Below are positions 26,682 to 33,695 of a DNA stretch of 64,000 bases, in pieces. The stretch comes from DASVWZ01 sp963715675 (lineage in GTDB: Bacteria; Acidobacteriota; Terriglobia; Terriglobales; Acidobacteriaceae), in assembly GCA_963715675.1 (NCBI GenBank), contig OY970265.1:2976001-3040000 (forward strand), written 5' to 3'. The notes below the pieces were generated by a model. That model had not been told where the DNA came from. It saw only the letters and a list, made by a program, of their open reading frames with translations, and ran no database searches. Every line of letters begins with the position of its first letter. Position 1 is the stretch's first letter. The position numbers were made by a program, and so were the translations under genes.

Positions 26682-26716
26682 GGCGAACCTCCTCAAGATA
26701 ATGTTCCAGGACAAAC

Positions 26717-26735
26717 GGGCGGTCGGTCCCCGCCC
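26717..26735. terminator. Hairpin between propeller genes of cluster A
   Basis: GGGCGG (26717-26722) pairs with CCGCCC (26730-26735), and TTGTTTCTCC follows on the plus strand. It is located past the stop of the gene at 26754 and before the start of the four-blade gene. It resembles the 3' hairpins of both clusters. Confidence 0.4.
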
Positions 26736-26753
26736 TTGTTTCTCCGCATGACC

Positions 26754-27884
26754 CTACGTCCCACCCTTTTTCAGGCTGAAGGCGTACACGTAACCGGGCT
26801 GCGAGCCGGCATACACCACCCCATTCACCACCGCGGGCGAAGGATCGCCGCCAGCATCCCAGCCCGCGTAGCTCCATAACAAGGCACCGGTGGCGGCATC
26901 CAGTGCGTTCAACGAGCCGACATAAACCACGCCATTCGCCACGGCGGGCGAGGAAAACATCCAGCCACCGGTGGGGTAGCTCCACAGGAGGACGCCGGTG
27001 CTGGCATCCAAGGCATAGAGATTGCCATCGTTCGAGCCGACATAAACCACCCCATTCGCCACCGCGGGAGAGGACTGAACCTGGTCGCCGGTGGTGTAGT
27101 GCCATAGCAGGGCACCGGTGCTGGCGTCCAAGGCATAGAGATTGTCATCGTTAGAGCCGACATAAACGACCCCATTCGCCACGGCGGGCGAGGACCACAC
27201 TAGGTCGCCGGTGGGGTAACTCCACAGCACGGTACCCGTGCTGGCCTGCAGCGCGTACACGGTGCCGCAAACCGCCATATAAACCACCCCATTCGCTGCA
27301 GCGGGTGAGTTTTCCACTTCGCAGTTGCGGTTGCCGTAGCTCCACAGCAGGGCACCGGTTTTGGCGTTCAATGCATATACGAGGCCATCCGCCGAGCCGA
27401 AATAAACTACCCCATTGGCCACGGCAGGAGAGGAATATACATAGTTGTAGGTGCCATAGCTCCACAGCAGGGCGCCGGTGCCAGCGTTCAGGGCACACAG
27501 GCTGCCGTAGCAGCCGACATAAACCACGCCATTCGCGACCGCAGGCGAGGAAAGCACTGTGTTGCGAGTTTTGTAGCTCCACAGCTTGGCGCCCGTGCTG
27601 GCTTTCAGCGCGTACACCTTCCTGTCGGTGGCGCCAACATAAACCACCCCGTTCACGACAGCTGGCGAAGACCGGCCGTTCCTGCGGACCGGGAATCTCC
27701 ACTTCCGGTGGAGGCTCCCGACATTGTCGACGGTCAGCACCTTCTCATTCGGGTTAAAGCGATGCATGTTGGGCCTGAGGAACTGGTTCCAGTTGTTTTG
27801 GCCCTGGGCCGCCGGTTGCTGACCCCACGCCACGCACACGAAACACGCACAGAGGATCAAAACCAAGATACGGATGTATTTCAT
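26754..27884 (-). CDS. Secreted PQQ-type eight-blade beta-propeller protein
   Basis: The 376-residue product starts at ATG 27884 with AGGAGA upstream. The signal peptide (ILVLILCACFVCVAWGQQPA) is shared with the family. Eight blade cores are visible, from SSPAVVNGVVYVGA to SPAVVNGVVYAGS. The N-terminal linker is a variant (NQFLRPNMHRFNPNEKVLTV). It has extra Cys residues around blades 2-4 (GCYGSLCALN, NCEVENS, AVCGTVYAL), possibly disulfides. It is the middle gene of cluster A. The intergenic segment upstream keeps only the ribosome-binding-site-proximal part of the conserved leader. Confidence 0.88.
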   Translation of the reverse strand: MKYIRILVLILCACFVCVAWGQQPAAQGQNNWNQFLRPNMHRFNPNEKVLTVDNVGSLHRKWRFPVRRNGRSSPAVVNGVVYVGATDRKVYALKASTGAKLWSYKTRNTVLSSPAVANGVVYVGCYGSLCALNAGTGALLWSYGTYNYVYSSPAVANGVVYFGSADGLVYALNAKTGALLWSYGNRNCEVENSPAAANGVVYMAVCGTVYALQASTGTVLWSYPTGDLVWSSPAVANGVVYVGSNDDNLYALDASTGALLWHYTTGDQVQSSPAVANGVVYVGSNDGNLYALDASTGVLLWSYPTGGWMFSSPAVANGVVYVGSLNALDAATGALLWSYAGWDAGGDPSPAVVNGVVYAGSQPGYVYAFSLKKGGT

Positions 27885-27956
27885 GATGAATCTCCTGAAA
27901 ATAAACTTGTCTGACCGAGGGCGATTCAAAGGCGTCCGTTGTTTCTCCGGGTCCCG

Positions 27957-29105
27957 TCACTTCCCACCCTTCTTCAAACCGAAGGCGTAAACATTGCCGT
28001 CGTCGGAACCGATATAAACCATCCCATTCGCCACTGCGGGGGAGGACCTTACCCAGTTGCCGGTGGGGTAGCTCCACAGCTTGGCGCCGGTTTTAGCGTT
28101 CACCGCGTACACGTTGCGGTCCACCGAGCCGACATAAACCACTCCTTTCGCCACTGCGGGCGAGGAATAGACGTCGCCGCCGGTGGCGTAGCTCCATAGT
28201 TCGGCGCCGGTTGTAGCGTTCAGCGCGTACACTTTACCGTCCGACGAGCCGATATAAACCACCCCTTTCGCCACCGCGGGCGAGGCATAGGCCTCAGCGT
28301 GGTGAGTGTAACTCCATAGCAGGGAACCGGTGCGCGCCATGAGCGCAAAGGTGCCCATGCGGACGTCGCTGACGTATACCACTCCATTCGCCACTGCGGG
28401 CGAGGCATCTACTTCGCCGCCGGTCGAGTAGGTCCACAACTTGACAGAATGCCCCTTCAGCGCCCAGATCTTGCTGAACCTGAAACCCCCGCCACCGAAA
28501 TAGACGACTCCGTTGACCACGGCGGGCGAGGAGGAATGCACTGCTCCCGTGCGGTGGCTCCACAGCAGGGCACCGGTGCGGGCATTGAGTGCGTACATGT
28601 CGCCAGGGATCCAAGACCCGATGTAGACGATCCCGTCCACCACCGTGGGCGAAGACACAACATAGCCGGCAGCATAGCTCCACAGCTTGGCGCCGGTTGC
28701 GGAGTCCAGCGCGTACACATTGCCGTCCTCCGAGCCAACATAGACCGCCCCATTCGCTACGGCGGGAGAGGACTCCACTTGGCCGCCGGTGGCGTAGGTC
28801 CATAGCAAGGCACCGGTGCTGGAGTCCAACGCGTACACATTGCCGTCCTCCGAGCCAACATAAACCACCCCATTCGCCATCGCGGGGGAGGAGTCCACGC
28901 TGGCACCAGTGGTGTAGCTCCATAGCAACACTATGCTCCCGACATTGTCGACATTAAGCACGTTCTCATACGGGTTCCAGCGCATCATGTTGGTGCGGTG
29001 GAACTCGGTCCAGTCAGCGCTGCCCTTGGCCGCCGGCTGCTGCCCCCATGCCACGGACACGGAGCACACCCAGAGGACCAAAACCAAGATACGGGTGTAT
29101 TTCAT
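27957..29105 (-). CDS. Secreted PQQ-type eight-blade beta-propeller protein, head of cluster A
   Basis: The 382-residue product has the signal peptide MKYTRILVLVLWVCSVSVAW and the N-terminal TEFHRTNMMRWNPYENVLNV block, which is nearly identical to that of the four-blade protein two genes downstream. Eight blade cores are visible, from SSPAMANGVVYVGS to SSPAVANGMVYIGS. Blades 6 and 7 have the variant AVAKG. An AGGAGG box precedes the ATG. Upstream lie the conserved leader (29106-29226) and the palindrome at 29266-29283. The gene is transcribed leftward toward the two smaller family members, with gaps of 72 nt, so an operon is plausible. Confidence 0.88.
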   Translation of the reverse strand: MKYTRILVLVLWVCSVSVAWGQQPAAKGSADWTEFHRTNMMRWNPYENVLNVDNVGSIVLLWSYTTGASVDSSPAMANGVVYVGSEDGNVYALDSSTGALLWTYATGGQVESSPAVANGAVYVGSEDGNVYALDSATGAKLWSYAAGYVVSSPTVVDGIVYIGSWIPGDMYALNARTGALLWSHRTGAVHSSSPAVVNGVVYFGGGGFRFSKIWALKGHSVKLWTYSTGGEVDASPAVANGVVYVSDVRMGTFALMARTGSLLWSYTHHAEAYASPAVAKGVVYIGSSDGKVYALNATTGAELWSYATGGDVYSSPAVAKGVVYVGSVDRNVYAVNAKTGAKLWSYPTGNWVRSSPAVANGMVYIGSDDGNVYAFGLKKGGK

Positions 29106-29226
29106 GGCGAACCTCCTGGAGATAAATTCTTCTGACGAAAATACGTTTCCCGGGAATTCGGGTCATTCGCCTCAGGGGGAGGCTGCCATCCCGGTGGAGA
29201 CCGCCATCGGGAACGGCGAGACATAA
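29106..29226 (-). promoter_or_regulatory. Conserved 5' leader of propeller gene, copy 1
   Basis: Shared blocks with the leaders at 56903-57036 and 58180-58300 are the ribosome binding site region, CGTTTCCCGGGAA, a TCATTCGCCTCAGGGGG block and a helix arm. Here TCGCC (29167-29171) can pair with GGCGA (29215-29219). The inner hairpin sequence differs from the other two copies, while the outer helix remains. A CATTAT hexamer lies just upstream in the transcript sense. Confidence 0.55.
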
Positions 29227-29454
29227 CCATAATGCACCTACGAGGGCATCAGCTCAAAGAAATTGGTCACAGCTTGATGTGACGTGTTGGCCAAGCGCCC
29301 CAGAGCAGGAGCCGGAAGTTTTCGTTGAAGCATCACAAACTCACCAGGAACGAGGCTGGTGTGAGACCGTTTTCTGGCTTGGGTATTACTTTGCAGAAGG
29401 ATCGCGCCGAAAATGGACAGCGATCGGGCGGAAGATCAGATGGGCGCCCGGCGG
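29227..29454. other. Upstream control region of propeller cluster A
   Basis: No gene is supported here. The region carries the palindrome at 29266-29283. A weak similarity continues for about 60 nt with the region at 58330-58400 upstream of cluster B, ending near TTTTCGTTG and GTTCCGGTTG respectively. The gene at 29455 ends at the right edge. Confidence 0.45.
29266..29283. promoter_or_regulatory. Palindrome GTCACA-N6-TGTGAC upstream of cluster A
   Basis: Perfect 6-nt arms (29266-29271 and 29278-29283) flank GCTTGA. The equivalent site upstream of cluster B shares the CTTGA spacer core and both arms except the outer base. The site at 1957-1974 has the same arm type. It is a candidate binding site for a dimeric regulator. 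Confidence 0.5.
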
Positions 29455-30084
29455 CTAGACTTTCGCTTTGGCCTTCAAGCGCACGTGGCCCTCTTGCAGT
29501 TCGACGGTGTATGCAACGGCCTGGCAGCCCTGTTGTTTGCGGATCTGGTCCGTCTTCTTTTGCACAAATGCGGCGAAGCTGTCAAAAGTGCCGTTCACCG
29601 GCTCTCCCGCTTTCTTTTTGGCTTCGGACAAAGCCTTATAGAGGATCTCGACCTTATCGCGTTCTGCAGCGGCGTCGGAGCACTCGACGGTCAAGGGATC
29701 AGCAGGACTGAGAGCTTTGGCGGCCGCGACGGCAGTGCTTACGCCATACGCCGGACGGTGCTGTGGCGCGTGTTCTTCCTCGGGGCGCACACCCTGGACG
29801 GAGAGCAAGGCATCCTGGGGACGGCGGTAGCCTTCCTCGCGGATCCGGCCTTTCTTGCGCCAGAGGTCGCTGTAGATCGCATAGCGTTGCGCCATTTCGT
29901 TGTAACGGAAACGCTGGGTGAAACTCATGCGACCACCATCGGAAAACTTGCGCAACAAGGAAAGCACCTTCCACTCAATGTCCGTGGGCGGCTTCTTGGT
30001 CGGATTGCTGAAATAAATCTCGTACTCGATTTTGAGGCGGCGCAGTTGCGACTCGAGCAGAGTCAGTTCTTCATCAGTGGTCAC
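29455..30084 (-). CDS. MXAN_5187-type C-terminal-domain protein
   Basis: From the GTG at 30084 (GGGAG 9 nt upstream) the product has 209 residues. The N-terminal half (LLESQLRRLKIEYEIYF, NPTKKPPTDIEWKVLSLL, RFRYNEMAQRYAIYSDLWR) resembles the MXAN_5187 C-terminal domain known from myxobacteria and acidobacteria. The C-terminal half has a Lys-rich segment that is probably helical (VEILYKALSEAKKKAGEPVN). No signal peptide is present. A cytoplasmic protein is expected, and its molecular role is not known. An upstream TTG at 30102 is a possible alternative start. Confidence 0.65.
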   Translation of the reverse strand: MTTDEELTLLESQLRRLKIEYEIYFSNPTKKPPTDIEWKVLSLLRKFSDGGRMSFTQRFRYNEMAQRYAIYSDLWRKKGRIREEGYRRPQDALLSVQGVRPEEEHAPQHRPAYGVSTAVAAAKALSPADPLTVECSDAAAERDKVEILYKALSEAKKKAGEPVNGTFDSFAAFVQKKTDQIRKQQGCQAVAYTVELQEGHVRLKAKAKV

Positions 30085-30218
30085 GGACAAGGACTCCCGC
30101 AAACAGTTTAGGGCCTATTTCGGAATTGGAGGAGGTGACCGGGAGGCACAGAAGTGACGGACCGAAAGTAACCCCGTTCCGCCGCAGCTATGGCAGGTTA
30201 CGGCATCCCGGCAGCCGG

Positions 30219-30581
30219 CTACTTGGCGCTTGCCGCCATCTTCTTGACCATGGCCAGAACCAGCTTGCGATCGCTGTCGTTCAGGCTGACGGAATAGCGG
30301 CGGATCTGGCTCAGGAAGCGGACTTCGTCGTCGGAAAGCTGAGGCAGCCCTTTGTTTCCGTTGGTGCGGCCGGACTCAGCAAAAAACTGCGACAGGGGAA
30401 GTTCCATGGCTCCGGCAATCTTCGAAAGGGTATCGAGAGAAGGGATGGTGTGACCGTTCTCCACCCGGGACAGGTAGCAGCGCAGCAGGCCGGTGCGTTT
30501 CTCGATATCACCCTGGGACATCCCTTTTTGCAGCCGGTAGTTCCGAATTGTCTCACCGATGTTCATGGCGATTTCACCCAT
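30219..30581 (-). CDS. XRE-family transcriptional regulator
   Basis: The 120-residue product has an N-terminal Cro/C1-type HTH (about residues 8-62: IRNYRLQKGMSQGDIEKRTG, then LSRVENGHTIPSLDTLSKIA) and a short helical C-terminal tail (DSDRKLVLAMVKKMA). It lacks an obvious ligand domain. An in-frame ATG at 30566 is an alternative start. It is located between the MXAN_5187-type gene and the dienelactone-hydrolase-like gene on the same strand. Targets are not apparent. Confidence 0.85.
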   Translation of the reverse strand: MGEIAMNIGETIRNYRLQKGMSQGDIEKRTGLLRCYLSRVENGHTIPSLDTLSKIAGAMELPLSQFFAESGRTNGNKGLPQLSDDEVRFLSQIRRYSVSLNDSDRKLVLAMVKKMAASAK

Positions 30582-30768
30582 GTCCGTAGGGCTCCATCCC
30601 GCGAGCTATCCGGGGATGGCAAAATAGTAATCAGCGAAGTAGCATCTGGCAAGTGGAAACTGCTTGTGGAAACTGCGGGCAATTTCTCCGGCGAGGCAGC
30701 ACGCACTCCTAAGTTCTTGCGCAACAGCGCGCAACTGGCAATTTCCGATCTCTGAGAGAGTTTCCTGA

Positions 30769-31518
30769 TTATTGCTTCAACGTGCTGGAAAGGAAGTTGA
30801 GCGTGCGCTGCCAGGCGTCGGCGGCGTCCTCCGCACGATACCCAGGCTTGTTATTCAGGTTTTCAAAAGCATGGCCCGCGCCCGGGTAAATTTTGATGTC
30901 GCCCTTCTTGCCATCCTGCTTCAGGGTTTGCTCAAACTTTTTCACGTCCTCGACCGGAATGCCCTGGTCCTTGCCGCCGAAACTTCCGAGGATGGCGGCG
31001 TTGATCGTTTTCAGCGACTCGGGATCTGTGGCGAGGTGGCCATAGTTGATCACGGCGGCCTTGAGGGTTGGCTCCCGCAACGCAACATCGAGCGAATAGC
31101 CGCCCCCCATGCACCATCCGATGGACGCGATGCGGTCTTTCTTCACATTGGGCAGGGATTGCAGGAATTCGAAAGCGGCGTGCAAATCGCGCAACGCGCG
31201 GTCCTCAGGAACGCCGCGCATAATTTCATGCGCCAGTTCTGGAGTGGTGGCAACTTTTCCGCGATACAGATCAACGGCCAGGACAACGTAACCCTGGTCC
31301 GCCAGCTTGGAGGCTTGTTCCTTGACCCAGTCGTTCAGTCCCCACCACTCGTGGATGACAACGAGAGCGGGGAAAGGCCCTGGGCCTTCCGGGGTATCGA
31401 GGACCGCCTGGACGGTTTCATCGCCGCTCTTGTAGGAAACAGCTTTGGAAGTGGCGGCAAAGGTGGAAGAAGCCAGCAGCAACGTCACGAGCAGCAAACC
31501 GATTCTGCGAAATTTCAT
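30769..31518 (-). CDS. Secreted dienelactone-hydrolase-family protein
   Basis: From the ATG at 31518 the product has 249 residues, with a signal peptide ending SSTFAA-TSK. The alpha/beta-hydrolase fold carries the DLH triad: nucleophile Cys in GWCMGGG, Asp in SFGGKDQGI and His in GAGHAFEN. An oxyanion-side segment VVIHEWWGLNDW is typical of the family. Members hydrolyse esters or lactones. The substrate is unknown, and periplasmic location makes classical chloroaromatic catabolism unlikely. Confidence 0.88.
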   Translation of the reverse strand: MKFRRIGLLLVTLLLASSTFAATSKAVSYKSGDETVQAVLDTPEGPGPFPALVVIHEWWGLNDWVKEQASKLADQGYVVLAVDLYRGKVATTPELAHEIMRGVPEDRALRDLHAAFEFLQSLPNVKKDRIASIGWCMGGGYSLDVALREPTLKAAVINYGHLATDPESLKTINAAILGSFGGKDQGIPVEDVKKFEQTLKQDGKKGDIKIYPGAGHAFENLNNKPGYRAEDAADAWQRTLNFLSSTLKQ

Positions 31519-31584
31519 AGTCACCCCGGCACCTTGTCAGCGTGGTTCACGAGACGAACCACGCAATCTTACATGACAGCGCGG

Positions 31585-32106
31585 TCACAAGATCAGTTCC
31601 ATGTACAGCGCGCCTGAGATCGGATTCTCGCGATAGGGCGAGATTTCGCGAAAGCCGAGGTCGCGATACATCGACACTGCGGCTTTCATCACCGGTTCGA
31701 CCGTATCCAGCCTCATGCGCTTGTAGCCGGTCGTGCGGGCGTCGGCGATGAGTTTCCCGGCCAGGATTCGTCCCAGCCCCTTCCCGCGAAACTTGGGGCG
31801 CAGGTACAAGCGCTTCATCTCGCAGGTTTGCGGGTCGAGGCGCCGCAGCGCGCCGCATCCGGCCAGTTCCCGGTCGAACTCGGCCAGGAGAAGCCTCCCA
31901 TCGGGCAAAGCGTAATCTCCGGGCAAACCAGAAAGCTCCTTGTCGAAACTCTGGAAACACAGATCAAAACCAAGAGTCTTCGCATATTCGAGCAACAACT
32001 CGCGCGCCTGCGCGATCTGGGCCGGAGATTCCGCCTGGTGGAGGAATAGACCCGGCAGCACCGAGGCTGCGGAAGAACTGTGGCCCAAGCCGCTTTTGCT
32101 CTTCAC
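31585..32106 (-). CDS. GNAT-family N-acetyltransferase
   Basis: From the GTG at 32106, which has GGAGAGG about 6 nt upstream, the product has 173 residues. The GNAT core includes the acetyl-CoA pyrophosphate loop LRPKFRGKGLGRILAGKL (R/Q-x-x-G-x-G/A type) and the C-terminal AVSMYRDLGFREISPY strand-helix. The acceptor substrate is unknown. A longer reading to 32196 would overlap the thioredoxin-like gene and adds a low-complexity N-terminus, so it is not preferred. Confidence 0.82.
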   Translation of the reverse strand: MKSKSGLGHSSSAASVLPGLFLHQAESPAQIAQARELLLEYAKTLGFDLCFQSFDKELSGLPGDYALPDGRLLLAEFDRELAGCGALRRLDPQTCEMKRLYLRPKFRGKGLGRILAGKLIADARTTGYKRMRLDTVEPVMKAAVSMYRDLGFREISPYRENPISGALYMELIL

Positions 32107-32165
32107 ACTCGAATCCTCTCCGCAGTGCTCTGGCCGATCCTCGGATGAAGGCTTAGGACTTACTC

Positions 32166-32726
32166 CTACCTCTTTTGTCCGCGCGCGCTCAGCCACGATT
32201 CCACGGTTTGCGCTTCGCCGTCAGTCAGCGACACCGCTGACTTCCGCAGCATTTTCATGAACCAGTCGATCTCTTCCGGCGTCGCTGGATAGCCGACGTT
32301 CTCTCCATTAGCTTGCCCGACAACTGGACGCAGCGAGTTGACGATCATCTGGCCTTTCGCGTCCATGAAAACGATAAACGGCACGCCGCCGTTGACGTCG
32401 CCACCGAGCTTCGCCATCATTTGTTCGCCGCCCGGGTTGTTCAGATAAGGTTTGTCGCCGGCTTCTTCGTCTACGCTGAGTTCCGCCGTCACGAAGTTCT
32501 TCTCGAAGATCGGACGAATCTCAGGCGAAGCTGCGAACTTATCGAACTGGTGGCAGTATTTGCACCAGGATGCTCCAAACACCAGCAGGATATGCTTGTT
32601 TTGGGCGGCTGCCGTGGCTTCTGCTTGTGCTAACACCTGGTCCGCTTCCGGCAACTTCTGCGCCACCACACTGCTGGCGGTAACGATCAGCAGAGCTAAC
32701 GCCAGCCACCTGATTGCTCGATGCAT
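32166..32726 (-). CDS. Secreted thioredoxin-like protein (CxxC)
   Basis: The 186-residue product has a signal peptide (ALALLIVTASSVVAQ) and a thioredoxin fold with active-site motif WCKYC in LLVFGASWCKYCHQFDKF. A cis-Pro appears in GGVPFIVFMDAKG. The architecture fits the thioredoxin_7/DsbD-gamma-like group that reduces or rearranges periplasmic disulfides. The C-terminal part (about 130-186) is helical. It is upstream of the GNAT gene on the same strand, with a 59-nt gap. Confidence 0.85.
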   Translation of the reverse strand: MHRAIRWLALALLIVTASSVVAQKLPEADQVLAQAEATAAAQNKHILLVFGASWCKYCHQFDKFAASPEIRPIFEKNFVTAELSVDEEAGDKPYLNNPGGEQMMAKLGGDVNGGVPFIVFMDAKGQMIVNSLRPVVGQANGENVGYPATPEEIDWFMKMLRKSAVSLTDGEAQTVESWLSARGQKR

Positions 32727-32787
32727 GGGAACCCTCCTAGCTATGGCGAGATTCTATATGAACAACTGCTCTCCGGGGACGGAGTCT

Positions 32788-33531
32788 CTACCCCATCAGC
32801 ATGCCGCCATTTACGTTCAGCACATGTCCGGTGATGTAGGAAGCCTCCTCCGATGCGAGGAACGCCACCGAATTCGCCACATCCTCCGAACGGCCCAGCC
32901 GCGCCAGCGGAATACTCTTCAGCGCCGTCTGCTTGAACTCGTCCGACAGGACCGACGTCATGGCAGTTTCGATGAAGCCCGGAGCCACCGCGTTGCAGGT
33001 AATGTTGCGCGACCCCACTTCGCGCGCGATGGCCATGGTCAAGCCAATGAGGCCCGCCTTGGAAGCGGCGTAGTTTGCCTGGCCCGCCTGGCCCATCTGA
33101 CCAAACACCGATGTGATGTTGATGATTCGTCCCCAACGCTGCTTCAACATGGACCCGATCCCCTGCTGGATACACAAGTACGCTGATGTCAGATTGGTAT
33201 TCAGGACCGCGTCCCAGTCGGTGCGCTTCATGCGCATCACCAGTTGGTCACGGGTAACTCCGGCGTTGTTGACCAGGATGTCGATCTTTCCCAGTTGACC
33301 GATCGCCGCCTTGAACACGGATTTGATTTGCTCTTCATCGCCGACGTCAAGGACCAACGCCTCGGCCTTCCCTCCCGCAACGGTGATCTCCTTCGCCACT
33401 TCTTCCAACTTCTCGCGGTTGCGGGCTGCCAGTGCAACCGTGGCCCCGGCCGACGCAAGTCTGATGGCGCATGCCCGGCCGATTCCTTGCGAAGCGCCGG
33501 TGACCAGCGCAACCCGTCCCGAAAGGGTCAT
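32788..33531 (-). CDS. fabG: 3-oxoacyl-ACP reductase
   Basis: From the ATG at 33531 (AGGAGA 7 nt upstream) the product has 247 residues. This is a short-chain dehydrogenase with the NADPH-binding motif TGASQGIGRA, NNAGVTRDQL, the catalytic Ser in NITSVFG and the YxxxK pair in NYAASKAG. The C-terminus VNGGMLMG is typical of FabG. It reduces 3-oxoacyl-ACP in fatty-acid elongation. It is divergent from the ligase-ACP-acyltransferase fusion, so the two lipid genes share one short intergenic control region. Confidence 0.93.
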   Translation of the reverse strand: MTLSGRVALVTGASQGIGRACAIRLASAGATVALAARNREKLEEVAKEITVAGGKAEALVLDVGDEEQIKSVFKAAIGQLGKIDILVNNAGVTRDQLVMRMKRTDWDAVLNTNLTSAYLCIQQGIGSMLKQRWGRIINITSVFGQMGQAGQANYAASKAGLIGLTMAIAREVGSRNITCNAVAPGFIETAMTSVLSDEFKQTALKSIPLARLGRSEDVANSVAFLASEEASYITGHVLNVNGGMLMG

Positions 33532-33695
33532 GGGGTTTCTCCTTTTGGCGTGACGGGAAATTATAGCTGGACGCATGGGGTGAGGGTGTGATCGGTTGCT
33601 GACCGATGCCTTCGCCCCGAAACAGGAAGCACCACGGCGCCGCCAAGCTTGGCGCAGGCGCAAGCAGCGGAAAACAATCTGGTCTTCATGCCCGA

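Noticed and set aside
26040..29000. Repeated DNA in the propeller genes as a CRISPR array
   Set aside because: The repeats are coding, about 110-125 nt apart, in one open frame per gene, with no unique spacer pattern and no cas genes.
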